Of a DNA stretch of 64,000 nucleotides, positions 17,203 through 25,426 are shown piece after piece. Position numbers and translations under genes: made by a program. Source of the stretch: Tolumonas sp008015085. GTDB taxonomy: Bacteria > Pseudomonadota > Gammaproteobacteria > Enterobacterales > Aeromonadaceae. The stretch spans positions 1 to 64,000 of the forward strand of contig JAJUJX010000014.1 in NCBI GenBank assembly GCA_029265125.1. Direction: 5' to 3'. The notes below the pieces were generated by a model. The model worked only from the letters and a program-made list of their open reading frames with translations, ran no database searches and was not told the DNA's origin. Positions within the stretch are counted from its first letter, which is position 1. The number at the start of each line of letters is the position of its first letter.

Positions 17203-18591
17203 TCATATGATCCATTGTGGTGTGGGTTCTGTTTCCAGTAATTCTCGCAGGATGCAAAGTGCTTTATCCAGAGAAACATTATCGCCCGGATGACTGATCG
17301 ACAGCCGCACGGCTTGCGGGGAAGGAAAGTGTGCAGCGGAAAATAGTTCAGCACCGGCAACGCCTATCCCTTGCTGATTGGCTGCCTGTACAAATGATTG
17401 ACACCGCCAGTAAGGGGGTAATGGCAACCAGGCATGCATACCACCTTCCTGATATTGCACTCCAAATTTGGCCAGATGATGACGCAACAGTTCCCCCCGT
17501 TCCCGCAAGATTTTCCGTTGCTGTAAAAGCATGCGATCCGCATGGCCGGATACAAGCCACTGACAGGTCAGCTCGATCATAAACGGCGTGATCATCCAGC
17601 AGGAGCCACGTACCGCAATCGACATCGCAGTATGTAGATGAGCTGGAACCAGCATGTAGCCAAGGCGTAATCCGGCACTGGTATTTTTGGAGAAGCTGCC
17701 GAGATGAATAACCCGTTCTGGTGCCAGTTCTGCCAGCGCTGGGGGGCGCTTTTCCGGCAAGATGCCATGCACGTCATCTTCAATCACGGTGAGCTGATAG
17801 CGTTCACACAGTGCCAGAATTTCCTGACGGCGGGTCAGACTCATGGTGGCGGTGGTTGGGTTCTGCACGGTAGGCGTTAGATAGAGTGTGCGGTAATTGC
17901 CGCTTTGGCAGGCTTTCTCCAGCGCCTGAGGTAGCAGACCTTCCTCATCCATCGCTAGTCCTTTCAACTGTATGCGCAAAGAATGCGACAAAGTACTGAG
18001 CCCGGGGTAGGTCAACCCTTCGCACAGGACTGTTTCACCGACCGCTCCGCAGGCCATCAGGCTTAGTAAAACGCCATTCTGGGCGCCAAAACTGAAAAAC
18101 AGCCGTTCGGGGATAGCTGTGCTGAAGCCATATTTTTGCAGCCACTGACTGACAATTTCGCGCTGGGATAATTCGCCGTTCACCGAGCTGTATTCCATCA
18201 GCGCGTTAAGACGCCCCGGCGTGGCCAGGATCTGATCTACGGCATCACTAAAAGCGTTTTGGCGATCCTGCAGGATTGGCAGATTCTGCCATAGCTCGAT
18301 CCGCTCGGGATCTGGCTGACGGATATGCCAGCTCAATGCAGGTTCGCTCGATTCTTCGCGCACATAGGTGCCGGCACCGATTCTGGCTGTCAGCCAGCCC
18401 TGATGTTCCGCTTCGCTGTAGGCGCGGGTGATGGTTCCGACCGTTACGCTAAGTTGATCGGCCAGTGCCCGGTGAGTTGGCAGACGTTGTCCTGGCTGTA
18501 ATTCCCCGTGTTCTATGGCGTTAGCAATGGCCTGCGCCAGTTGTCGGTAGACCGGACCTTGTCCGGAAAGCTCTGGTTTCCAAATTGTCAT
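17203..18591 (-). CDS. MocR-family regulator (GntR HTH + aminotransferase fold)
   Basis: A 462-residue transcription factor. Residues ~10-78 form a GntR-type winged helix (LPTHRALADQLSVTVGTITR). Residues ~90-450 form a class I aminotransferase fold with the PLP lysine at K302 (GSFSKNTSAGLRLGY), preceded by VIEDDVHG. MocR proteins sense amino acids or PLP compounds through the bound cofactor and usually regulate a divergent neighbour. Here the neighbour is a LysE-type exporter 123 nt away, with a perfect 16-bp palindrome between them. The natural effector is unknown. Catalysis by the aminotransferase domain is not expected but cannot be excluded. Confidence 0.92.
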   Translation of the reverse strand: MTIWKPELSGQGPVYRQLAQAIANAIEHGELQPGQRLPTHRALADQLSVTVGTITRAYSEAEHQGWLTARIGAGTYVREESSEPALSWHIRQPDPERIELWQNLPILQDRQNAFSDAVDQILATPGRLNALMEYSSVNGELSQREIVSQWLQKYGFSTAIPERLFFSFGAQNGVLLSLMACGAVGETVLCEGLTYPGLSTLSHSLRIQLKGLAMDEEGLLPQALEKACQSGNYRTLYLTPTVQNPTTATMSLTRRQEILALCERYQLTVIEDDVHGILPEKRPPALAELAPERVIHLGSFSKNTSAGLRLGYMLVPAHLHTAMSIAVRGSCWMITPFMIELTCQWLVSGHADRMLLQQRKILRERGELLRHHLAKFGVQYQEGGMHAWLPLPPYWRCQSFVQAANQQGIGVAGAELFSAAHFPSPQAVRLSISHPGDNVSLDKALCILRELLETEPTPQWII

Positions 18592-18680
18592 GGTGACAAT
18601 AAACCTGTTGATCCCCTAATTAGCTTCAATATAACGTGAATTTAGTCATTGAAATAGTCTGAATGACCAAAATTTTGCTA

Positions 18681-18696
18681 ATTGTATCGATACAAT
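18681..18696. promoter_or_regulatory. Perfect 16-bp palindrome, probable MocR operator
   Basis: ATTGTATCGATACAAT is fully self-complementary. It lies in the MocR/LysE divergent intergenic region, 19 nt before the LysE-family start. Position and symmetry suggest it is bound by the adjacent dimeric MocR regulator. That is inference. Confidence 0.65.
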
Positions 18697-18714
18697 TCTA
18701 TAAGGATGAGAATC

Positions 18715-19326
18715 ATGGAGATCGGATTGCTCTTATCACTCACGGGGTTTGCGTGGATCACCTGTGTTACTCCCGGCCCGAATAATGTCATGCTGACCAG
18801 TTCCGGTGCCCGTTTTGGTTTTAGCCGATCTGTACAACACATTGTGGGTATCAGTGGGGGACTGGTTTGCATGCTGGCCATCATGGCTCTGGGAATGGGC
18901 TCGATGTTTCAGCAATGGCCGGTGTTGCAGTGGCTGCTGAAAATCGGCGGGTCGGGTTATCTGTTTTATCTTTCCTGGCAGATCGCCAATGCCGGAATGC
19001 CGCAGCCCAAAGGTCATTCATCAGAAAAACAAACTCAGCCATGGCGTTTTCATCAGGCCGTGATGTTTCAGTTTATGAACCCTAAAGCCTGGCTCATGAG
19101 TCTCTCTTCTATCGGCAGTTTTACATTGCTGGGCGACGCCTACTGGATGTCGGTGTGCTGGGTGTTGGGGATCTTCTTTGTGGTGTGTCTGAAAACCAGC
19201 GCACTCTGGACATTATTTGGCGTCAAGGTCGGGCAGTGGTTGAAAACGCCATCGGCCTGGACGATCTGGAATCGTCTCATGGGTGCGCTGACAGCGGCTT
19301 GTGTGATTTTGATTTGGTGTGAATGA
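18715..19326 (+). CDS. LysE/RhtB-family amino acid exporter
   Basis: A 203-residue inner-membrane protein with about six helices. The N-terminal family signature reads TPGPNNVMLTSSGARFGF, and QFMNPKAWLMSLS marks the central helix. The family exports amino acids or related metabolites (lysine, threonine, homoserine lactone, cysteine). ATG 18715 lies 8 nt after AAGGA; earlier in-frame starts overlap the palindrome. Its divergent MocR regulator and the racemase gene right downstream suggest one locus responding to a particular amino acid. The substrate cannot be named. Confidence 0.88.
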   Translation: MEIGLLLSLTGFAWITCVTPGPNNVMLTSSGARFGFSRSVQHIVGISGGLVCMLAIMALGMGSMFQQWPVLQWLLKIGGSGYLFYLSWQIANAGMPQPKGHSSEKQTQPWRFHQAVMFQFMNPKAWLMSLSSIGSFTLLGDAYWMSVCWVLGIFFVVCLKTSALWTLFGVKVGQWLKTPSAWTIWNRLMGALTAACVILIWCE

Positions 19327-19336
19327 GGAGCAGGAA

Positions 19337-20029
19337 ATGAAAACAATCGGTTTAATTGGCGGAATGAGCTGGCAATCCACCATCCCTTATTATCAGGTCA
19401 TCAATGAATATGTAGCCCGGCATTTAGGTGGGCTACATTCCGCCAGATTGATCCTGTGGAATATGGATTTTGAAGCCATTGCCAGTTTGCAGCGCGAGAA
19501 TCGCTGGGATGAAGCTGGGCAGGTGATGGCGGATGCCGCGATGAAATTACAGCAGGCTGGTGCAGACGCGATCGTGATTTGTACCAACACGATGCATAAG
19601 CTGGTGCCGTCGATGCAGCCGCATTTACAGGTGCCGATCCTGCATATTGCGGATGCTACCGCGATGGCGATCCAGCGGGCTGGATTGCGCAAAGTCGCTT
19701 TGTTGGGTACGCGTTTTACGATGGAGGACAGTTTCTATGTTTCTCATCTGCGTGAGCACTATGATCTGGACGTGATTGTCCCGGATCCGGCGGCACGCCG
19801 GCTCGTTCACGATGTCATTTTCAATGAATTGTGTGTGGGGGTCGAAAAAGCTTCTTCCCGCGCGCAATACCGGGAAATTATGGCAGCGCTGGTTCAACAA
19901 GGTGCCGAAGGGATCATTTTCGGTTGTACAGAGATCCCGATGCTGGTGGATCAATCCGATGCTTCTGTTCCGGTGTTTGATACGACGACTTTGCATGCCA
20001 GTTATGCAGCAGAATGGGCCTTATCCTGA
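19337..20029 (+). CDS. Aspartate/glutamate racemase family protein
   Basis: A 230-residue cofactor-independent amino-acid racemase of the YgeA/aspartate racemase type. Two catalytic cysteines are in the expected places: C82 in VICTNTMH and C197 in IFGCTEIPML. The start KTIGLIGGMSWQSTIPYY is the family signature. E. coli YgeA has the same length and is a broad-specificity racemase acting on, for example, homoserine. It begins 10 nt after the exporter stop with GAGGAGCAGGA before it, so the two are probably one operon. The exact substrate is not predictable. Confidence 0.9.
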   Translation: MKTIGLIGGMSWQSTIPYYQVINEYVARHLGGLHSARLILWNMDFEAIASLQRENRWDEAGQVMADAAMKLQQAGADAIVICTNTMHKLVPSMQPHLQVPILHIADATAMAIQRAGLRKVALLGTRFTMEDSFYVSHLREHYDLDVIVPDPAARRLVHDVIFNELCVGVEKASSRAQYREIMAALVQQGAEGIIFGCTEIPMLVDQSDASVPVFDTTTLHASYAAEWALS

Positions 20030-20125
20030 GTCAGGATCAGGCTTATTTCCTGACGATCAATAGTGTTTATGCCAAATCCGTGTAGAATTGCGCCGTTTTT
20101 AGTAGCAGCGTAGAAAGATATTGGC

Positions 20126-21244
20126 ATGACAACAGTGCTTGATGAACAGGATCGTTATAAAGAGATCCGCCCGTATAATGATGATGAAGTGCCTGCGGCG
20201 ATAGAGCGACTGATCAGTGATGAAGAGCTGATCAGTGCTGTAGCTCGTTTTCGTTTCCCGCAGGCTGTGAATTATTTTGGCTGGTTGCTCAAACCGTTGA
20301 TCCGGCATGCGTTGCATAAGCGTGTAGCCAATGTCCGTACTGTGGATGATGTGCAGCAGCAAGTCGCCCATTTCATGGAACAGATGATTGCCAAGACCAC
20401 CGATGGTGTAACCTATTCGGGTCTGGAAAATCTGAAGTCAGATCAGAGCTATTTGTTTATTTCCAACCATCGTGATATTGCGATGGATCCAGCCTTCGTT
20501 AACTGGGGTATGTATCAGTGCGGACTGGATACCGTACGTATTGCGATCGGTGACAACCTGTTGCGTAAGCCGTGTGCTACTGAACTGATGCGTCTGAATA
20601 AGAGTTTTATCGTCAAACGCTCGGCGAAAGGCCCACGTGAAATGGCCAGAACTTTCAGTGAGCTATCTTCTTATATCGCTGATTCGTTGAAGGACGGCCA
20701 TTCTATCTGGATTGCGCAGAAGGAAGGCCGGGCGAAGGATGGTGATGATCGGACTGATCCGGCGATCCTGAAAATGTTCTATATGGCGGGCAAGCAGAAA
20801 AAACTCGGCTTTGCGGAGTATATGCAGCAGCTGAATATCGTACCGGTGGCTATTTCTTATGAATATGATCCGGGCGATGAAGCGAAAGCGCGTGAGCTTT
20901 ACGAGACTTCAACCAATGGCTCTTATCAGAAAGGCGAATTTGAAGACATTGAAAGTATTGTCTCCGGCATCGTCGGCTATAAAGGCCGGGTTCATGTCAG
21001 CATTGGTCAACCGCTGAAAGATGGTTTTGATACACCGGAAGAGTTGGCTGCGCAGATCGATCGCGCGATTCATAGCCAGTACCGCCTGTTCGCGGCAAAC
21101 CTGCTGGCAGCCGGCGAAACTTCAGCGGATATTACGGCTGAGCAAAAGGAGAAGTTTGAGCAGCGTCTGGCGGCGATGGATCCTAAATGGCGGGATATTG
21201 CCAAAGCAACCTATGCCAAGCCGGTAGAAAATCAGCGGGGCTGA
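20126..21244 (+). CDS. PlsC-like glycerophospholipid acyltransferase with variant motif
   Basis: A 372-residue predicted acyltransferase with the PlsC/glycerol-acyltransferase core in the middle. The block I motif reads FISNHRDIAMDPAF: H115 is followed by aspartates at +2 and +6 rather than the usual +5 of H-x4-D. Later blocks include FIVKRSAKGPREMARTFSE and WIAQKEGRAKDGDD (compare the EG-T-R block), and IVPVAISYEYDPGD. An N-terminal helical extension (~1-95) and a C-terminal tail (~330-372) flank the core. Annotated relatives are called 1-acylglycerol-3-phosphate acyltransferases, but true activity is unproven. It is distinct from housekeeping PlsC and has no signal peptide. It converges with barA. 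Confidence 0.75.
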   Translation: MTTVLDEQDRYKEIRPYNDDEVPAAIERLISDEELISAVARFRFPQAVNYFGWLLKPLIRHALHKRVANVRTVDDVQQQVAHFMEQMIAKTTDGVTYSGLENLKSDQSYLFISNHRDIAMDPAFVNWGMYQCGLDTVRIAIGDNLLRKPCATELMRLNKSFIVKRSAKGPREMARTFSELSSYIADSLKDGHSIWIAQKEGRAKDGDDRTDPAILKMFYMAGKQKKLGFAEYMQQLNIVPVAISYEYDPGDEAKARELYETSTNGSYQKGEFEDIESIVSGIVGYKGRVHVSIGQPLKDGFDTPEELAAQIDRAIHSQYRLFAANLLAAGETSADITAEQKEKFEQRLAAMDPKWRDIAKATYAKPVENQRG

Positions 21245-21252
21245 ATCTCCTG

Positions 21253-21283
21253 AAAACAGGCAGAGTATTACTCTGCCTGTTTT
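21253..21283. terminator. Bidirectional terminator, acyltransferase gene / barA
   Basis: AAAACAGGCAGAGT pairs perfectly with ACTCTGCCTGTTTT around a 3-nt loop. It overlaps the last codons of barA. Confidence 0.92.
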
Positions 21284-23988
21284 AACCACTTACCTGATTC
21301 TTGTTCCACGGCATCCATAATATCCAGCAGTTCCAGCACTTCAGGTTCAAACACATGACAATGAATGCCTGCCCGTAATCCTTGCTCTATATCTGCACAC
21401 CGATCCTGCAGCTGAGGTACACCACAATAGGCGGCCCCCCCTCTTAACTTGTGGACGGCATCGAGCAGTCCGGCACACTCCGCACCGTTTGTGACGGCTT
21501 CCAGTAGTGGTTTAATGTCAGCAAAACTGGCTACCAGCATTTGTAGCATCTCTCTGGCCAGCGCTTCATTGCCTTTAACTTTTTCTAACGCTAATTCCCA
21601 GTCAATAAATGTCAGCTCGATACCCTCTGGTTTTATCTCACTGAATTGCAGCAACAGTCGTTTCAGCTGATTTTCATCAATTGGTTTGGACAGATACTCA
21701 TCCATGCCGCAGGAAATCAAACGTTCCCGTTCACCCGGCGAGGCATGAGCAGTCACTGCAATAATGGGGGTTAGTTTGTTGCAGGTATCCTGGTGGATGA
21801 TTTGGCAAGCCTGAATACCATCCATGATTGGCATCTGCACATCCATAAAGATGACATCGAACCTGATTTTTTCCGCCAGCGACACAGCCTGATGGCCATC
21901 CTGGCAAGAGTAAACTTCATCGACCATGTCAGACAGGAGGGCGATAATCAGTTTCAGGTTAGCCGGATTATCATCAACCGCCAGGATCCGCAGCGGCAGC
22001 TTTTCTTTTTGCTGTTCAACCGGCGGTGTCAGCGTTTGAGCCGGCGGCAGAGGCTGAACCAGCGCTTGCAGCAATTTACTGTGAATGACAGGTTTGCTGA
22101 GCGAGTAAACTTTGTGGTTTTGCATCAGTTTTTCATGCAGGGTCGGGTCACTGGAGTTAATCAGGACAATTAATTTTTCAAGCCGGTATTGCTGCAGATA
22201 ATCTTCCACAGAGGCTTCAATTTTCTCTGAAGATGTATCCGCCGAAAAGCCAACAATCATGGCATAAAATGCAGTATCGACTTGTTTATCCGGATCGAGG
22301 ATAGTCTGCATTTTCCATTCATCCAGCAAGCTGACACAGGCCTCACGACTCCACACAGCCTCTTCGAGTAATAAGACTTTTTGTCCGGTGAGCAGGAACT
22401 GCGTGGTCGGAATATTGCTTTCCATCGAAACGAGTTCCAGCGGAATGGTAATGGTGAATTCTGACCCTTGATTAGGTTCAGAATGCACCTGCATCGAACC
22501 ATTCATTTGCTCAATCAGCTTCTGACTGATCACCAGACCGAGCCCTGTACCGCCGTAACGCCGGGAAATCGAGCTGTCACCCTGGATAAATGGCTGGAAC
22601 AGACGCATGAGTTGCTCATCGTCCATGCCAATGCCGGTATCCCGGATGCGGAAACTGAGCAGTACTTTGTTCGGGTCTGCTGCTAATGCCGTGCTGACAT
22701 GAATATTCACCATACCTTGTTCAGTAAATTTAATTGCATTACCGACAATGTTGGTGACGATCTGCTGCAGACGCAGCGGATCACCCGCGACTAAATCGGG
22801 TACTGGTTGACTGACCAGCAGCGATAATTCGAGCTTCTTGTCATGCGCAGACGGTGCCAGCAGCGTGACTGTGTCGTTGATCATTTCCCTGATATTGAAC
22901 GGAATGGTTTCCAGTGTGAGTTTGCCCGCTTCCAGCTTCGAGAAATCGAGAATGTCATTGATAATACTGAGCAGATTTTTGGCTGAGTGTTCGATGGTAT
23001 TCAGATAATCGTGCTGATGCAGACTAAGCTGGGTTTTGAACAGCTGACGGGTAAAGCCAATAACACCGTTCAGCGGTGTTCTCAGCTCATGTGACATATT
23101 GGCCAGAAATTCTGATTTGATACGGGCGGCTTCCTGCGCACGCTTTTTCGCCATATCCAGTTCAACGTTCTGGATTTCGATCTGCTCGAGTGTTTCACGC
23201 AAATCAGAGGTAGCCTGATCGATACTCTGCTGCATCTCGTTGTGGTATTCGCTGATGGCTTTCGCCATCGCATTGATACCGTTTTTCAGCATATCGAGTT
23301 CGCCATCCATCTTGCCGCGCACCCGGGTATCCAAGCGCCCCTCACGAATATGATAAACCGCACGCACCATGCGATTGATGGGTTCTATCACCACATGCAC
23401 CAGGTTAAGTCCGAAGAACAGGCTCAATACCAAACCCAGTAATACGATGAACACCGCAGTCGCAGTATCGCGATACTGTGCAATCACCGAACGATCTACA
23501 TTCAGCTGAATGGCTATATAGCCAATCACTTCCGGCGTACTACTCGATTGCAAAGAGGCTTCACTCAGACTGTTTTCGGCCAGAATAGGGGTTCGCAGAA
23601 TAATGTAATCATCCACATGTTCCACACTGGTCAGCTCCGGAATGCTACGTCCATCCGGCAAACGCATTTCCATGAAATCGCGGTGGAAATTAGAGGTGAC
23701 AAACAGATTGTTGTCTTTGGTAAAAATGGCAATTGATTTAATCAGCGGGGAATTGCGCCGGTGGCTCGTACTGATCAGCCGGCGTAAATCTTCCCGGCTG
23801 GAGCGGGTCAGGCCATATTCACTGGCAATCGCCAGCGGTTCGATAACGCTGGTTCCCTGCTCAATCATAAAGTTTTCAATTTGCTGATGTCGGTGAAAAA
23901 TAAAATAGCCGGCTAACAACGTACCGATCATCAGAGTGGGTATAATAGTGAACGCCAGAACGCGGGCGCGCAGGCCATATTTCGTCAT
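21268..23988 (-). CDS. barA: Hybrid sensor histidine kinase BarA
   Basis: A 906-residue inner-membrane kinase that phosphorylates UvrY, which induces Csr-antagonising small RNAs. In order: TM helix (~10-30), periplasmic region, second TM (~170-190), HAMP, and a HisKA domain with the phosphorylated His in ANMSHELRTPLNG. The HATPase then has N-box NIVGNAIKFTEQG and RDTGIGM/GGTGLGLVIS. A receiver (VDDNPANLKLI, FMDVQMPIMDG) follows, and a C-terminal HPt with His in AVHKLRGGAAYCG. This matches E. coli BarA (918). The known stimulus is short-chain carboxylates. Its pathway target csrA lies 22 kb away in this window. Confidence 0.94.
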   Translation of the reverse strand: MTKYGLRARVLAFTIIPTLMIGTLLAGYFIFHRHQQIENFMIEQGTSVIEPLAIASEYGLTRSSREDLRRLISTSHRRNSPLIKSIAIFTKDNNLFVTSNFHRDFMEMRLPDGRSIPELTSVEHVDDYIILRTPILAENSLSEASLQSSSTPEVIGYIAIQLNVDRSVIAQYRDTATAVFIVLLGLVLSLFFGLNLVHVVIEPINRMVRAVYHIREGRLDTRVRGKMDGELDMLKNGINAMAKAISEYHNEMQQSIDQATSDLRETLEQIEIQNVELDMAKKRAQEAARIKSEFLANMSHELRTPLNGVIGFTRQLFKTQLSLHQHDYLNTIEHSAKNLLSIINDILDFSKLEAGKLTLETIPFNIREMINDTVTLLAPSAHDKKLELSLLVSQPVPDLVAGDPLRLQQIVTNIVGNAIKFTEQGMVNIHVSTALAADPNKVLLSFRIRDTGIGMDDEQLMRLFQPFIQGDSSISRRYGGTGLGLVISQKLIEQMNGSMQVHSEPNQGSEFTITIPLELVSMESNIPTTQFLLTGQKVLLLEEAVWSREACVSLLDEWKMQTILDPDKQVDTAFYAMIVGFSADTSSEKIEASVEDYLQQYRLEKLIVLINSSDPTLHEKLMQNHKVYSLSKPVIHSKLLQALVQPLPPAQTLTPPVEQQKEKLPLRILAVDDNPANLKLIIALLSDMVDEVYSCQDGHQAVSLAEKIRFDVIFMDVQMPIMDGIQACQIIHQDTCNKLTPIIAVTAHASPGERERLISCGMDEYLSKPIDENQLKRLLLQFSEIKPEGIELTFIDWELALEKVKGNEALAREMLQMLVASFADIKPLLEAVTNGAECAGLLDAVHKLRGGAAYCGVPQLQDRCADIEQGLRAGIHCHVFEPEVLELLDIMDAVEQESGKWLKQAE

Positions 23989-24000
23989 AGTCTGTTTTTG

Positions 24001-24029
24001 TTGACCCGTACTTGTGGGACAATGATATT
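24001..24029 (+). promoter_or_regulatory. Candidate sigma-70 promoter for rlmD-relA
   Basis: TTGACC and GATATT are separated by 17 bp in the barA/rlmD divergent gap, about 58 nt before the rlmD start. The -35 matches at 5 of 6 positions and the -10 at 4 of 6. Confidence 0.45.
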
Positions 24030-24086
24030 TTGCGGTGCTTTCTTATTCAGCATCATACCTACCTAACGATAAGCCACCAAGAGATT

Positions 24087-25409
24087 ATGGTTCAGTTTTT
24101 CAAACCTCAACCCAAAGCATTGCCTACCAAAGCGGTAGAGCTGACTATCGACAATCTGGATCATCACCTGACCGGTGTGGGCCGTTACCAGGGTAAAGCC
24201 TGTTTTGTGGAAGGTGTTTTGCCTGGCGAAAAAGTCAGTGTGCAAATTACCGAGCAGAAAAAACAGTATGCGCATGCCCGTTTACGTCAGGTGATTGAGC
24301 CTTCAGCTGAGCGCCTTGCACCTTTTTGTCCGGCTTTCCGTCAATGTGGTGGCTGTAACGCACAAATGATGCCGCAGGAAATGCAATGCCACGCCAAATT
24401 GCAGGGCGTACAGCGCTTGTTCCACCAACTGGCCAAAATGGAGCTGCCTGCACCAGACTGGATTGAAAGCAGCGCACCAGAAGCCTATCGCCGTGTATGC
24501 CGTCTGGCGGTGAAATATGATAAGAGCCAACGTGCAGTGCAGGTCGGATTCCGGCAAAAACAAAGTCAGGCATTGGTGGAAATTGAGGGATGCCCGGTAT
24601 TAACACCGACATTATCTGCTTTGATTGCACCTCTGCGCAGCATGCTGAATACGCTGAGTACCTACCGTGATGTCGGGCACATCGAGTTGTATGATACTGA
24701 AAGCGGTCTGGCAATGCTGGTGCGTCATAATGGAAAACCAACGGCAAAAGACAAAGATCTGATGCTGGCATTTGCACAGCAACAGCAATGCGCTTTGTAT
24801 TTGCAAACCACGGATGCTCCGTTTGCGCTGACAGAGGAAACGCCCTGCTTTTATCAGCTGAATGATCTCACGCTGCATTACCGTCCTGGTGATTTTTTGC
24901 AGGTTAATAAGGCGGTAAACCAGCGTCTGGTTGAGCATGTGCTCAACTGGCTGTCGCCGTTAGGTGCCGATAAAATTCTGGATCTCTTCAGCGGGATCGG
25001 CAACTTCACGCTACCATTGGCGCAAAAAGCAGCGTCCGTGACCGGCATCGAAGGTGTTGAAGAAATGGTGCAGCGAGCTAACCGGAATGCTGAAGTGAAT
25101 CAGCTGCTTAATGCAGAATTTCATCGCGCGGATCTGACAAAAATGGCGGAATATGCCGACGCAGGCTGGCAGCAACAATGTTATGATCTGGTTCTGCTGG
25201 ATCCGGGGCGGGCAGGTGCAGAAGAAGTCATGCCGTGGCTGGCCAAAAGCAATGCCCGCAGGATCGTGTACGTTTCTTGCAACCCGGTCACAGCCGCTCG
25301 AGACTGTGCATTACTACAGCCGGGTTATAGGCTAAAGCAGTGGGGATTGCTGGATATGTTCCCGCATACCGGGCATGTCGAATCTCTCTTTTTGTTTGAA
25401 CGACAGTAA
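24087..25409 (+). CDS. rlmD: 23S rRNA (uracil-1939-C5) methyltransferase
   Basis: Transfers a methyl group from SAM to U1939 of 23S rRNA. 440 residues (E. coli 433). A TRAM-like OB domain (~12-75) is followed by the iron-sulfur cysteines CPAFRQCGGCNAQ. The Rossmann SAM domain includes ILDLFSGIGNFTLPLA and LLDPGRAGAEE, and the nucleophilic Cys is in VYVSCNPVTAARD. The ATG at 24087 is chosen by homology to MAQFYS-type starts; an in-frame start 75 nt upstream would add non-conserved residues. It is followed 17 nt later by relA, as in E. coli. Confidence 0.94.
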   Translation: MVQFFKPQPKALPTKAVELTIDNLDHHLTGVGRYQGKACFVEGVLPGEKVSVQITEQKKQYAHARLRQVIEPSAERLAPFCPAFRQCGGCNAQMMPQEMQCHAKLQGVQRLFHQLAKMELPAPDWIESSAPEAYRRVCRLAVKYDKSQRAVQVGFRQKQSQALVEIEGCPVLTPTLSALIAPLRSMLNTLSTYRDVGHIELYDTESGLAMLVRHNGKPTAKDKDLMLAFAQQQQCALYLQTTDAPFALTEETPCFYQLNDLTLHYRPGDFLQVNKAVNQRLVEHVLNWLSPLGADKILDLFSGIGNFTLPLAQKAASVTGIEGVEEMVQRANRNAEVNQLLNAEFHRADLTKMAEYADAGWQQQCYDLVLLDPGRAGAEEVMPWLAKSNARRIVYVSCNPVTAARDCALLQPGYRLKQWGLLDMFPHTGHVESLFLFERQ

Positions 25410-25426
25410 ATAAGGACGAACGTCTC

